Source: Porogramme epimiltina (lineage: Eukaryota; Basidiomycota; Agaricomycetes; Polyporales; Polyporaceae). From it: a stretch of 64,000 nucleotides of DNA. Location of the stretch: contig FTLJ01000963.1 in NCBI GenBank assembly GCA_900155495.1, forward strand, positions 19,101-83,100. The letters run 5' to 3'. The position numbers and the translations under genes were made by a program. Of the stretch, positions 1 through 11,784 are shown in pieces. The stretch's first letter is position 1; each line of letters opens with the position of its first letter. The notes under the pieces are model-generated. The model was not told the origin of the DNA, made no database searches, and worked only from the letters and a program-made list of their open reading frames with translations.

Positions 1-573
1 AACATGAATAGGAACGGAAGCGCTCTTCGGGTAGTTTGAGGTCGCGTCCTCTTGCCACAGATCTTGGAGAGAAAACGACAAACCGCTAGGCATCCCAGGC
101 GTGCCCACTTCAATGAGAGTGTAGTGGTCGGGGTCCAGGGCTGGAAGGCTGGGCTTGGAAGAAGATTTGGGAGAGGGCGGACGAGCGAGGGATTGGTCGG
201 ACTGGGTAGTCAATCAGCCACTGAAATTATATCAAGAACGATGGCGACCTACCTCTGGTCCGAGGTCCAGCGGAACACGTTCTTCGCCGCTCGCGCACGG
301 TTCTCCCGGGACCGCCAATCCACCTTTAGCCTCGCCTTCGTCTGCTGAGGCGCGTTCGCCACCACCCTCGGCCGTGTTCTGCTCTGACCACTCCGGAAAC
401 GGATGGGGACACGAACCCTCTGCCGGCGGAGGACAGACAGCAGTGTCGAGTTCGCGAAGGGGTAGGGGCTGATCGGGGAGAGTGGGAGCATTCACTGCGG
501 CGGCTTGACGGGCCTCGATGAGGGCAATTATAACGAGGGCGAAGTAAAGACGACGGCACAGGGCGATTGCCAT
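1..573 (-). CDS. Secreted or anchored protein of unknown function, 3' end beyond the window
   Basis: Two exons are visible on the minus strand: 573-253 (107 codons) and 201-1, joined by a 51-base intron (GTAGGT donor, CCCAG acceptor) in phase 0. The reading frame is still open at base 1, so the gene continues off the left edge. The first ~26 residues have a basic start and a hydrophobic core ending in Ala-rich sequence (QAAA), which looks like a signal peptide or signal anchor. The rest is rich in Pro, Ser, Glu and Gly with no domain I recognise. The start is supported by a TATAAAA box about 130 bases upstream and a pyrimidine/CA-rich leader. The gene is transcribed away from the ferric reductase cluster. 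Function unknown. Confidence 0.6.
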
Positions 574-1095
574 GTTGTATCAAATCGTTGGGACAGGAGG
601 GCGAGGGCTGTAAGTGGTTGTGGGTAGATGGTTTGTGCGTGGACGAGAGCGAGGCCGACGTTGTGGTCGTGGTCGAGGTGGCCGGGCTCTGAATGGCGGT
701 TTTATAGGCTTCGCCTGACAGCGCGCTTGTTGAACGCGACGCGTTGAATCTCGTGACCGCATCCAAATCCCCGTGCAGCTGGAAGACAATGGACATGAAG
801 GGTGGCACCGCTTGTTCCGTGGAACAATGACACGATACCACACGGCTAATACTTGAACTTGAAGCCATACCTAGGTGCATATAGCACGGTGACTAGTTCT
901 CTTTCTGTGATACCCTAACAATGGTGTAGTTCGGAGAGAGCATTGTCATCCAGAAAATCCTTCACGGTATTCAGCCGATGGCATCGAACTCGGAACTAAG
1001 GAAATGTATGACATACATAACCTATACACTCTCTACTGCAATCCGTCATATATCCAACTCCAGAATCTCGTAGGGGTCATATCCCAACCTGTCGT
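574..1095. other. Intergenic: promoter of the left-edge gene and 3' flank of ferric reductase copy 1
   Basis: No further gene seen. The left border of the duplicated ferric reductase segment falls near 890, where the sequence begins to match the stretch from about 5778. Confidence 0.5.
700..706 (-). promoter_or_regulatory. TATA box of the left-edge gene
   Basis: TATAAAA on the minus strand, 127 bases before the ATG at 573. The sequence between is C/A-rich, as in fungal 5' leaders. Confidence 0.55.
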
Positions 1096-3568
1096 TTACC
1101 ACCTGTTCACAGTGGGGGTCAGTATTGAAGCACAGTGCACAACTGTAAAGGCACTCACGCGTAGGATTCGTGATGCATGTAGATCTCAGAGCATGCCGAT
1201 TGACCACTGAAGATAGCGAGCTCGCAGTCCGACACGGCCTTCCCGACATCAGCGCTGAACGACTCAGGTCCACACGCTGCACAAGAAAAGTTGTTAGCAT
1301 CAAGGTCAACAATAATGCCATCGTCCGGATACGTACTAGCAACAGCAGCAGTACCCTGCTCCCCACAGAAACCTTGCACGATTGACAATATATCGGGGCG
1401 CCCTGCGTGCTGCGATACCGGGGACTCCTTGTGGCTCTTCTCGTCGCTCTCTTCGGAAGCGTCGTGGGCCTCGGAAGAATGACTCTCTGTGACGTAGTAA
1501 GAGGCGGTCACAGAAAGACCATCGGGCGCGGTCCGAATCGCGTCCGTGACGGCATGTTCGAACCACAAAAGAGCATCTGGGCGCGCTCGTTAATATGAAG
1601 GAAGAGAAGACGAGGCACTGTAAGATTAACGCACCCGCGGTACGAACAGCCCAGACGAGATGGACCTTGCGACACCTCGTCTTGCCTGCCTCGTAAGAAC
1701 GCACGAGATCAAGAAGGAGAGGGACCACAAACGTCACGCCTGTACAAGTGGACCTGTAAGCATACGGTGCAAATGTTCCAGCAACTGAAACACACGCACC
1801 CGAACCTCCACTAAGGAGCAGCACGCGATCATACGCTTTCAAGTTCCCCTCTACACCTCCGTACGGACCGTCCAGCAGGACCTTCGATGCCTTCATCGTG
1901 CCGTTCCGCGCAATCGCCCCGAGCCGCGCGGTGACGCCGCCGTGCACGCGCGCATACATCTCTACGACGCCGCCCTTCGAGACGGTCTTAGCGTCGGGCA
2001 GTGACGCGACGGTGAACGGGTGCGACGTCGCAGCGTGGACGCCAAGGTCGAGGAAGCGGACGAAGAAGTGCTGGCCAGGCTTCCAAGACACTTTGGTCGG
2101 GACGGTGATCTTGACCATGTTCTCGGGGAGCTCTTCGAATGTCGCGTCCGACATGCCGTTGAAGAAGGTGCGGATGTAGCGCACGAGCCAGGAAGATCCA
2201 TACAGAGCAGCGGTGGCCCAGAAGTAGTCCCTATGGCGGCGCAGTGAGCATTGGAGAATAAGCACGGAAACGCGACAAGAACATACCAGGAGGTTAGAAT
2301 CCAGTCGCAATGAATGAACAAGGCCGAAATGAATATGCCGCTCGCACTGCAGGGGACGGGGGATTAGTAGGTGCAGCGTCATTGATGGGAGTGCTTACAT
2401 GAAATGCAGCTTCTTGAAGGTCTCATAGTACCGGTTCCGAATGGGCCCAATCGACATGAAGACCAACCACGTCTAGCCCCAACAGTCAATGAGCCTTACC
2501 GCCCACGCATCACTGACGACGAAGACTTACCTGTGGAACCAACGCGGCTACTCCAGTCCAATAGAAGTTCGACGATTCCCACTGCTCCTTCATCTCGCCC
2601 ATGCGAATGTTTTGGACGATGAACGGGAACGTGTGTATGAGAGACGTGATGTCTATACACGCGCGGGTTAGATATCAAACGATACGAATACCCAACAATG
2701 AGAAGGCAGCATACACATAATCCACGCCGTCCACCGGTGGAACACCTGCAGCTTCTCGTGCGGCATACCAGTCACTATTCCGATCAGGTTGACCTTGGTG
2801 GCAAAGACACTGCAAGGCGAAGGGATGGCCGCGTCAGTGAGTGCAGGCCTCCTACCGACGAAGACAGACAAACATACATCAAGAATGGCATGATCGCGAT
2901 TGAAACCCAACCTGAGCGAGTCGCGATGGGCGGGCTATCACCCATAGCCATGTTCGGCCACAAATAGGGCCGCGCAGCAAACTCGAGCACTGAAGACAGA
3001 CGACATCCGCTCTGTCAGCTCATGGTCTCTGCAGTACTATACCGATCCTGGCTCACCGCAGAAGAACGTTATCATTCCAAGGACGATCACGACGCTGCTG
3101 AGAGGGGGCGAATAGTACTTCATGAAAGGGATAGAGACTTGACGCGCTCCGAGACTTCGAGATGCCGCGACGACTTTGTTGTACAGGGGAAGCTTGCGAA
3201 TCGTGTCGGCAGTGCTAAGTCGGAGGTATGAAATCAGCCACTAACTCGTCCCACGGGAGGCGAAGGAGACTGACCTGTCTCGCTGACGCAGGTGGAAAAT
3301 CCGGTTGATAAGGCCAAACAGGAAGATCCCCACACAGAAGAAGTACACAGTCGTCCGCGCATAGTCGTAATCGGCCTGGTACCACTACCATGTGCGGAAA
3401 CCACGAAGATGAGTAACAGAGGGAGAGAAATAGGAAGGCGAGACATACGAAATGCCATTTCGATTTCAAGAGGACGATCTGTTCGGGGGTCATTGCGCTA
3501 TAGTTGTAGCCTGACGCCGTCCTGTCCGAGTGCCAAAGCACTGGATGGGTAAGCCACGAGCCAGGCAT
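1096..3568 (-). CDS. Ferric reductase (FRE/NOX type), tandem copy 1
   Basis: Membrane flavocytochrome that moves electrons from NADPH through FAD and two hemes to extracellular Fe(III)/Cu(II); first step of reductive iron uptake. Read with the same 12 exons as copy 2, it gives about 600 residues. Visible motifs: two His pairs each spaced H-x13-H (the FHRW...IHTF pair and the LHFI...IHC pair) for the bis-heme, HPFTVAS for FAD, GPYGG and GGSG for NADPH, and AACGPES near the C terminus. A last tiny exon gives the terminal Trp and stop (TAA 1098-1096), matching the usual aromatic ending of this family. Start is ATG at 3568, followed by a short extracellular N terminus (MPGSW). No stop codons or broken splice sites were found, so this copy looks functional. 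Metal substrate and location are inferred from the family. Confidence 0.88.
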
Positions 3569-5545
3569 AGTAGTGCCAAAGTGAAGTCAGGGAAGTGGAG
3601 GAGGGCGCGAGCGAGAAAGCAGGCTGCAGAAAGAGGACAGTCGACCCTCGGTTTTGATCTACGGCGGGTGACAAGCGTAACGGAGCGGTCACGAACCGTG
3701 TCTGGCTCAACACGGACTGACCCAGGGGCTAGCAAGGGCTATTCGGGCCCCAAATGGGGATGATGTGATTGGGCATTGGCTAGGCGACTCCCCGGTGTGC
3801 GGGGGCATACCCCCTAGCCGGCGAAGTTGTGGGGAACATGTCGCCAAGACCACGGGAAAGAGGCCGTCAGTGGACCGTACGCGCCTGAAGACGTCGATCC
3901 CGCTGTCCGAACGCTTCTTGATCGTGGAGCCCGCGCAGCACTCTGTTCCAGGCCATTTGTACTAAGCCATCTGTAGCAGCAGTGCAGCGTAAATGAATCT
4001 GCAGTAAATACCAGAGAGAGGTGAAAGAGGGCAGTTCAGACTGAAGTTGCCAGACAAGCCGATCATCGCGGTCACCTGTCGCCCAACGCGAACAACGCCG
4101 ATCTTCGAACACCCTGAACCAGCCGGAGAAGGCGTCAAGTCATCAATGTGATTGAGCGGGAGCTTGCGTTAGATGAAGCGTCACGTTCGAGGTACAATAT
4201 CCTCATGTCAACTTAAATGCTTTGAAACACTGGTTCCAATCAGGACCGGATCCTCATTGCTTGACCTGCAGTCGCTCGCAGCTCTGTGTGTATACAGAGC
4301 ACGAAGGACTGCATGACCGCAATGAAGCTATCACATCTATGCTTATTGGGCTCCAAATTCCGAGAGCATCGGAGGAGATGGCCCTGGACAGGCGTGATTC
4401 CGAAACTCGACCCGAATCTCCATGGAAGTTCCACGCACTGCGGCGCGACGACGCCCTGGCCGCTGAAAGCTTCGCTCCGGAGATCGCGCGCGCGTCGCCG
4501 CAAGACGTCCATGCACGTCGCTTTGCGCGGGACAATCTTGCAGCAAAGTGACGTGCCAACGTGTGTCGAGCTTCCAACGTGCAGCAGAGAACGCGAATGG
4601 CGACATGAGGGAGGGCTGGGGTGAAACTGGCACCAGCTCCGACACCAGCTCCGATGGGGTGCACTTGGCGAAGCCACGGCTGCCCGGAAGACCCCCGCCA
4701 CCGCAACATGCGCTAGGATAAACCAGGTACTCACCGCGTGTAGCTGTCGCCACCCTACTCATGTGCCTCGGCGACGAGGGTGCACACAATCACAACCCCA
4801 AAACCCACGTTTGGGAGGTCCGGGACGTCGGCGAAGGATCGGGGAGCGTAGACCACGGCGCAGAGCAGTTAGCGACAACGCTAACTGGGGCAGCTCTGGT
4901 GAGATGAGGTGCAGGTTTCGAATCCCGTCCCACCACAGCGAAGTGTGTCCTAGAAACATCGACAGATGTCATCGAGGAGCGAGTATCAGTAACTCATATG
5001 CACTCACATATTATCGGGGTGAACGTCTCCGAACAGGTGTGCAAGAAGCATGATTGGAGGGCGGAGGGCGTCAATGGACCAACGATGAAGAGTGAGCTGA
5101 GCCCTCGTGTAGTCCTCGATAAGAAGGATTTGTTTATATCTATGAGGTGCATATGCATGAGCAAGATATACTCGACCAGCGTGTAAGGATATCGCTGGGC
5201 CAAAATGGCTTACCTGATAGAGCAGGGAGGACGGAAGAGTCCTAGCCCGCACGTAGGCTACGGCGGGCGCAAGAGGAGGAGGGGGGCATCCGAAGCAGCA
5301 GACATGGGGGAGTGGAGTGGAGGGGAAGGGGGACGGGACGAGAGATGAGAGGCGGCTGGCGGTGACAAGTCGTAGCAGAAGGGGGGGAAGGAGGAAGGAG
5401 TGGGGAGGTTAGCGGCAGGGGCGGGGGGGATGATGAGGGAATTTCGCGGCACAGGTAGACGCCCATCGGGATCACCCGAAAGACCCGCTCCGTTCGTCGC
5501 ACCTCACCAACCGTCTCGGCAACACTGGGCAATCGCAGTAATGAT
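3569..5545. other. Upstream region of ferric reductase copy 1, no gene recognised
   Basis: About 2 kb that is nearly the same as 8442-10440. It should hold the ferric reductase promoter. Several open frames of 60-150 codons exist on both strands, but they differ in frame between the copies (for example an 18-base indel near 4490 versus 9350) and match nothing I know. A tRNA-like segment lies at 4848-4933. Confidence 0.5.
4848..4933 (+). other. Degenerate tRNA-like / SINE-like segment, copy 1
   Basis: Holds an A-box-like stretch (GCGCAGAGCAGTTAGCG) and a B-box-like stretch (GGTTTCGAATCCC, one T longer than a true tRNA T-loop) followed by GTCCCACC. The 5' acceptor strand no longer pairs, so it is not a working tRNA. 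The same element in copy 2 (9739-9825) is better preserved. Confidence 0.35.
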
Positions 5546-5988
5546 CAGGCTCCTACCCACCGCACGCTTCGAGTTGAGGGCCGATATCTGAGAGAGGCGG
5601 GAGGGCAAGGACAGGCAATTAGTAAGTAGTGATAACTAAAAGACACTTCAATCAATGTTGTATACGAGCTAACATGTCACGTGCTATATACTCTGAACTC
5701 AACTCATCGCTGAGAGTCAAGGGCAGCGAAATTGGGCGACGGGGAGCTTTGTCCCAGAGGCAGTCTCTGGCGTCGGTGACTAGGACTCTTTCTGCGATAC
5801 ACTAACAATGACGTAGTGTGGCGAGAGCAATGTCATTCAGAAAATCGTCCACGGTGGCCCCCCGCAACAATTGGCCGATGGCATCGAATTCGGGAAATTT
5901 ATGACATACATAACCTATACACACTTCACTGCAAGCCCCCATATATCGAACTAAAGAATCTCGTAAGAATCGTACCCCAGCTTGTCGT
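5546..5988. other. Spacer between duplicated segments and 3' flank of ferric reductase copy 2
   Basis: Bases ~5546-5777 are unique sequence between the two duplicated blocks; from ~5778 the sequence again follows the start of copy 1. No gene seen. Confidence 0.5.
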
Positions 5989-8441
5989 TTACCACCTGTT
6001 GACATTTGGGATCAGTATTGAAGCGGAGTACAGAACTGTAAAGGCACGCACGCGTAGGATTCGTGATGCATGTATATCTCAGAGCACGCCGATTGACCAC
6101 TGAAGATAGCGAGCTCGCAATCCGACACGGCTTTCCCAACATCGGCGCTGAACGACTCAGGCCCACACGCTGCACAAGAAAAGCAATTAGTGCCAATGTC
6201 AACAATAGTAGTATCGTCGGGATACGTACTAGCAACGGCAACAGTACCCAGCTCTCCACAGAACCCCTGCACGATTGACAATATATCGGGGCGCCCTGTG
6301 TGCTGCGAAATCTGGGTTTCCTTGTGGCTCTTCTCATCGCTGTCTTCGGAAGCGTCATCGGCCTTGGAAGGACCACCCTCTGTGACGTAGTAAGAGGCAG
6401 TCACAGAAAGACCATCGGGTGCGGTTCGAATCGCCTCCGCGACAACATCCTCAAACCACGAAAGAGCATCTGGGACGCGCTCGTTAAAATGCGGCAAGGG
6501 AGAGGCGCTCTAGGATCAACGTACCCGCAGTACGCACGGCCCAGACGAGATGAACCTTGCGGCACCTGGTCTTGCTGGCCTCGAAGGAGCGCACGATATC
6601 AAGTAGGAGAGGGACCACAAATGTCACGCCTTTGGGAGGGGACCTATCAGCTGACGGAGCAGATATTCCAGCAACAGGAGCCGAACGCACCTGAGCCCCC
6701 ACCAAGGAGTAGCACGCGATCATACGCTTTCAAGTTCCCCTCCACGCCTCCGTAAGGACCGTCGAGCAGCACCCTCGACGCTTTCACCGTCCCGTTCCGC
6801 GCGATCGCCCCGAGCCGTGCAGTGACACCGCCGTGCACGCGCGCATACATCTCGACGACGCCTTTCCCATCGCTCTTAGGGTCGGACAGCGAAGCCACAG
6901 TGAACGGGTGAGACGTCGCAGCGTGGACGCCGAGGTCGAGGAAGCGGACGAAGAAGTGCTGACCAGGCTTCCAAGACACTTTGGTCGGGACGGCGATCTT
7001 GACCATGTTCTCAGGGAGCTCCTCAAACGTCGCGTCCGAAGTGCCGTTGAAGAAGGTGCGGATATAGCGCACAAGCCAAGACGATGCGTACAGAGCAGCG
7101 GTGGCCCAGAAGTAGTCCCTAAGGCGGTACGATGAGCATTGGAAAATAAACTCGGAAACGCGACAAGAGCATACCAGGAAGTCAGTCGGAAGTTGCAGTG
7201 GATGAACAAGGCTGAAATGAATATGCCGCTCGCACTGCAGGAGGCGAAGAGTCAGTACGTGTAACGTTATTGGATCGGAGCACCTACATGAAATGCAACT
7301 TCTTGAAGGTTTCATAGTACCGGTTCCGAATGGGCCCGATCGACATGAAGACTAGCCACGTCTACCCCCAACAGTCAATAAGCCTTAAGGCTATGCATCA
7401 CTGACGGCAAGTACCAACCTGCGGAACCAATGCAGCTACTCCGGTCCAATAGTAGTTCGACGACTCCCACTTCTCCTTCATCTCGCCCATGCGAATGTTT
7501 TGGACGATGAACGGGAACGTGTGCATGAGGGACGTGATGTCTATATACACGCACGGATTAGATACGAACACCCAGTAATGAGAAGACGACGTACACATAA
7601 TCCACGCCGTCCACCGGTGGAACACCTGCAGCTTCTCGTGTGACATGCCAATCACCATCCCGATCGGGTTCACTTTGGTAGCGAAGACACTGCAAGACGG
7701 AGGAACGCCAGAATCAGCGTGTGGAGGCCTCCTTCTGGCAAAGGCAGACAAACATACATCAAGAATGGCATGATCGCGATCGACACCCAACCCGAACGCG
7801 TCGCGATTGGTGGACTATGGCCCATAGCCATGTTTGGCCAAGTATACGGCCGCGCAGCGAACTCGAGTACTAGAGATAGACCATTTCATCAGTTCACGCA
7901 CCGTGCAGTATTACATTAACCAGAGCTCACCACAGAAGAATGTTATCATTCCCAGGACGATCACAACGCTGCTGAGAGGGGGCGAATAGTACTTCATGAA
8001 GGGGATAGAAACTTGACGCGCCCCGAGACTTCGTGATGCCGCGACGACTTTGCTGTACAGGGGAAGCTTGCGAACCGTGTCGGCAGTGCTAGGTCGAGGA
8101 TCTCAAATCAACCACGTACTCCTCTCACGGAATCCAAAGGAAGTTCACCTCTCTCGCTGACGCAGGTGGAAGATCAGGTTGATAAGGCCGAACAGGAAGA
8201 TCCCCACACAAAAGAAGTACACCGTCGTCCGCGCATAGTCGTAATCGGCTTGGTACCACTAAAACGCGCAGAACCGGTGAGAATGAGCAATGCAGGGGGG
8301 CGGACAGCAAGGGAGACATACGAAACGCCATTTTGATTTCAAGAGGACGATCTGTTCAGGGGTCATCGCGGTGTAGTTGTAGCCTGATGGTGTCCTGTTG
8401 GAGTGCCAAAGCACAGGATGCGAGATCCACGAGCCGGGCAT
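5989..8441 (-). CDS. Ferric reductase (FRE/NOX type), tandem copy 2
   Basis: Twelve exons on the minus strand from ATG 8441 to TAA 5991-5989, about 608 residues. In order: a short N-terminal outside segment, then membrane helices with the two heme His pairs (H-x13-H twice, roughly residues 194/208 and 267/281), a TSWDYFWAT segment at the end of the membrane domain, the FAD motif HPFTVAS (~358), GPYGG (~405), GGGSG then VTFVVPLL for NADPH, and AACGPES near the end. The final exon supplies only Trp plus the stop. All joins keep frame with standard GT-AG signals. It differs from copy 1 by scattered substitutions, for example in the acidic/Ser-rich loop before the last conserved block. Substrate assignment (Fe(III)/Cu(II)) is from the family. 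Confidence 0.9.
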
Positions 8442-10800
8442 GTTGGAGCCAAAGCGAAGTTGGGGAGGTGGAGGAGGACGCGAGCAAGAAAGCAGGCTGC
8501 AGAAAGAGGACGGTCGACCCTCGGTTTTGATTTACGGCGGGTGACAAGCGTAACGGAGCGGTCACGGACTGTGTCTTGCTCAACACGGACTGACCCAGGG
8601 GAGAGCAAGGGCTATTCGGACCCCAAATGGGGATGATGCGATTGGGAGCTGGTTAGGCGACTCCCCGGTGTGCGGGGGCATACCCCTAGTCGGCAAAGTT
8701 GCAGGGAACATGTCGCCAAGACCGCGAAAAAGAGGCTGTCACTGAACCGTGGTGAATCGTACACACTTGAAGACGCCTGTCCCGCCGCCCGGACGCTTCT
8801 TAATCGTGGAGCCTGCGCAGCACTCTGTTCTAGACCATCTGTAGTAGCAGTACAGCGTAAGTGAATGTGCAGCAAATACCAGAAAGACGTGAAAGAGGCG
8901 GTTCAGACTGGAGATACCAGACAAGCCGATCATCGCGATCACCTGTCGCCCAATGCGAATAGCGCCGAACTTCGTACGCCCTGAACCAGCCGCAGGAGGC
9001 TGCAGGCCGTCAATATGATTAAGTGAGAGCTGGCGTTGAATGAAGCGTCATTTTCGAGGCACAGTATCCTGATGTCAACTTATATACTTACTACCAGGAC
9101 CGGGTTCCTCATTGCTTGACCTGCAGTCGCTCGCGGCTCTGTGTGTATACAGAGCGCGAAGGACTGCATGACTGCAATGAAGCTATCGCCTCGATGCTTA
9201 CTGGGCTCCAAATCCCAAGACCATCGGGGGAGATGGCCCTGGACAAGCGTGATTCCGAAACTCGACTCGAATCTCCATGGAACTTCCACGCACTGCGGCG
9301 CGAGGACGCTGTGACCGCCAGAAGCTTCACTCCGAGGATGGCGCGCGCAGTACCTAGCATGCGCACCGGTCGCCGCAAATCATCCATGCCCGTCGCTCTG
9401 CGCACGGCCATCTTGGAGCGAATAAACGTGCCAACGTGCGTCCCGCTCCCAACGTGCGATGCGGAGCGCGAATGCGCGAACGACGACGAGATGAAGTGCC
9501 TAGGGCAAAACTGGCGCCGGATCCGACACCAGCTCCGACGGGGTGCACTTGGCGAAGCCACGGCTGCCCAGACGACCTCCGCCACCGCAGCATCCGATAG
9601 GATAAACGAGGGACTCACCGCGTGCACTGTGCAGCTGTCGCCGTCGCGCTCATGTGCCTGGGTGACGAGGGTGCATACAAACGCGACCCCAAAACCCACG
9701 TTTCGGGGGCCCGGGACGTCGGCGAGGGGTCGGGGACCGTGGGTCACAGCGCAGAGCAGCTAGCGACAACGCCAACTGGAGCAGCTCTGGGTAGAGAAGG
9801 TCCGGGTTTCGAATCCCGTCCCACCGGAGTGGAGTGCGTCCTAGAAACATCGACAGATGTCATTGAAGAGTGAGGAATAGTGATTCAAGTGCACTCACAT
9901 ATTATCGCGGTCGACATTTCCAAACAGGTGTGGAAAAAGGGTGTATGGGATGAGGATGGAGGGCGGAGACCGTCAATGGACCGACGGCGAAGAGTGGATT
10001 GAGGCATTGTGTATTCTCAGATAGAAGGGATATGCTATATCTACGAGGTACATGTGAGTGAGCAATATATACTCGGCCAACATGCAAGGAGGTCGCTGGG
10101 CCAAAATGGCTCACCTGATAGAGCAGGGGGGACGGAAGGGTCCTAGCCCGCATGTAGGCTACAGCGGGGCCCGTGCGTAAGAGGAGAGAAGGGGCAGCTG
10201 AAGACATGAAGGAGTAGAGGGTCGGGGAATGGGGGAAAGGGAGACGAGGGGCGGCGGGATGTGACAAGTCGTAGCAGAAGGGGGGAAGGAGGAAGGAGTG
10301 GGGAGGTTAGCAGCAGGGGCGGGGGGATGATGAGGGAATTTCGCGGCACAGGTAGACGCCCATCGGGATCGCCCGAAAGTCCCGCTCCGTTCGTCGCACC
10401 TCACCAACCGTCTCGGCAACACTGGGCAATCGCAATAACGATGCCAGCCTTACAATTCTCGCCTTCTTACTCAAAGTTGAAGTATAGCGTTTGAGGCTGC
10501 GAGTAAACAACTTATAATGATGACCCAGTGATCTTAGGACTATAGCGACGTCGGGCACTGGCATGACCACTAGTAGGCAAGATTCATATGCATATACGCA
10601 TGATACGAACGTCGAATACGGACGTCGAATACAGGGATCATCGTTATATCCTGCAGAAGAAGCCGTTCTAAACACACTGTTCGGTAGGAGCCTCACCCGA
10701 AAGCGCGATGCAATCCAACTTATATCATTAGGGTCCATCCTATATCATACACCAAAAAATGAACTCCGAGGGTAAGATGGCACACCCATATGCGAGCCGT
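8442..10800. other. Upstream region of ferric reductase copy 2 and CsbD 3' flank, no gene recognised
   Basis: Up to ~10440 this repeats 3569-5545. The longest open frames (about 9109-9763, both strands) begin at non-ATG codons and are not kept in frame in copy 1. Bases 10441-10800 are unique and appear empty. Confidence 0.5.
9739..9825 (+). other. Degenerate tRNA-like / SINE-like segment, copy 2
   Basis: A possible acceptor stem GTGGGTC / GTCCCAC (six of seven pairs) encloses an A-box-like stretch and a B-box-like GGTTTCGAATCCC. The T-loop has an extra T and no normal anticodon arm can be drawn. This fits a tRNA-derived repeat or a dead tRNA better than a live tRNA. Confidence 0.35.
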
Positions 10801-11220
10801 CTAGCTGTTGATGTCCTGCTGGACCTGGCCCTTGTCGTGGCGCGCATTTCCTGAAGACATTTCAGCCTCCGCATTCAAGGGTCAATCGAAATTCTGCCTA
10901 CCGCTGAGCTCCTGCTGGCGGTCGCCAGTGATGGCGCCCACGACAGCGTCCTTCTTGCCACCGAGACGGTCCATGGTGCCCTCGGTGTAGCCCTTGGCCT
11001 GCGCGGCCTTGTACTCAGCCTCGCCTTTGGCGTGCTCCTCCTTGCCGGACTGCTGCCAGGACTGGGCGCCAGTCATGTTACCGATGGCCTCGACCGCAGT
11101 CCCCTTGAGGGAGTGGAACTGGGCGTTCATCTTGCTACAGAGGGGTCCGCGATAAGCAAAGCTGACGCAGAAGACTCAGGAGCATAGGACATACTTGGGC
11201 TCGCCGGAGTTGGAAGACAT
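10801..11220 (-). CDS. CsbD-like small stress / cruciform-DNA-binding-type protein (minus member of pair)
   Basis: Three exons: 11220-11195, 11134-10902 and 10850-10801 (stop TAG 10803-10801), about 102 residues. The centre has the CsbD-like pattern: LKGTAVEAIGNMTGA, then Lys/Glu/Ala-rich helical sequence with GKEEHAKGEAEY, then DRLGGKKDAVVGAITGDRQQ. The C-terminal exon reads NARHDKGQVQQ. In basidiomycetes such proteins are often labelled mismatched base pair and cruciform DNA recognition proteins (Hmp1 type); in bacteria CsbD is a stress protein. Soluble, no signal peptide. It faces a paralogue at 11785 across a 564-base shared promoter region. The DNA-binding role is from the family name, not from visible residues. 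Confidence 0.88.
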
Positions 11221-11784
11221 GGTGACGAAAGAGTTATGAGGTTGGTACGGAATAGACGAAAACAGCGGTGGAGTGGTGGAGATGATCTGGGAGGTTGGTG
11301 AGCATCGACGGTGTGTTAGGGGGCCTTATATACCCCTCCGTCGGCCACCGACACTGCCCTCGACGCGGGCCCGTATGGAACCCGTCTTCCGTGTCCTCTC
11401 GTCGACCGTCAAGCCCAATTTCATGACGTCACGAGTCACAGTGAGCAACTGAAGGATCGTGAGATTCGATCTCGCCCCGTTTACTATGACGTCACGCTGT
11501 CTTTCCTCTACCTGCCACAGCAATCGCCCGCTCACCATCGCCAGGCTACGTCACATAATACCTCAGTGTGGATATGCATACGTATTACTCCTCCATGGGT
11601 CTAGAAGGTTCACGGACGCGTGAGCAAGGTCCGAGGGAGACATTATACGAAGTGACCAGTTCTGAGGCGTACGGATGGCGCTTCGTGAAACCTATATAAC
11701 GACGTGAGTTAGCCTTCCTCTCTTCAACCACTCGCATTTCTCACTTTCCCACCACGTCACTTCAATCACTTCCGCCAATTTAGC
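11221..11784. promoter_or_regulatory. Divergent promoter region of the CsbD-like pair
   Basis: Contains a TATATA box for the minus gene at 11327-11332 (107 bases before its ATG) and one for the plus gene at 11693-11698 (87 bases before its ATG). The arrangement would allow shared regulatory sites between them. I see no diagnostic stress element with confidence. Confidence 0.6.

Larger units (their letters stand above)
890..5545. repeat. Tandem segmental duplication, copy 1
   Basis: This ~4.65 kb block matches 5778-10440 base for base over most of its length, with scattered substitutions and small indels. It includes the whole ferric reductase gene (1096-3568) and about 2 kb of its upstream DNA. 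The two copies are in the same orientation with ~230 bases of unrelated sequence between them. The borders are where similarity stops by eye. Confidence 0.9.
5778..10440. repeat. Tandem segmental duplication, copy 2
   Basis: Second copy of the block at 890-5545, same orientation. It ends within the sequence GGCAATCGCAATAACG, after which the two copies diverge. Exons and the upstream non-coding part are similarly conserved, which suggests a fairly recent event. Confidence 0.9.

Noticed and set aside
9116..9763. 215-codon plus-strand frame in duplicated block 2
   Set aside because: Begins with TTG, overlaps an equally long minus frame, and is not kept in frame in copy 1.
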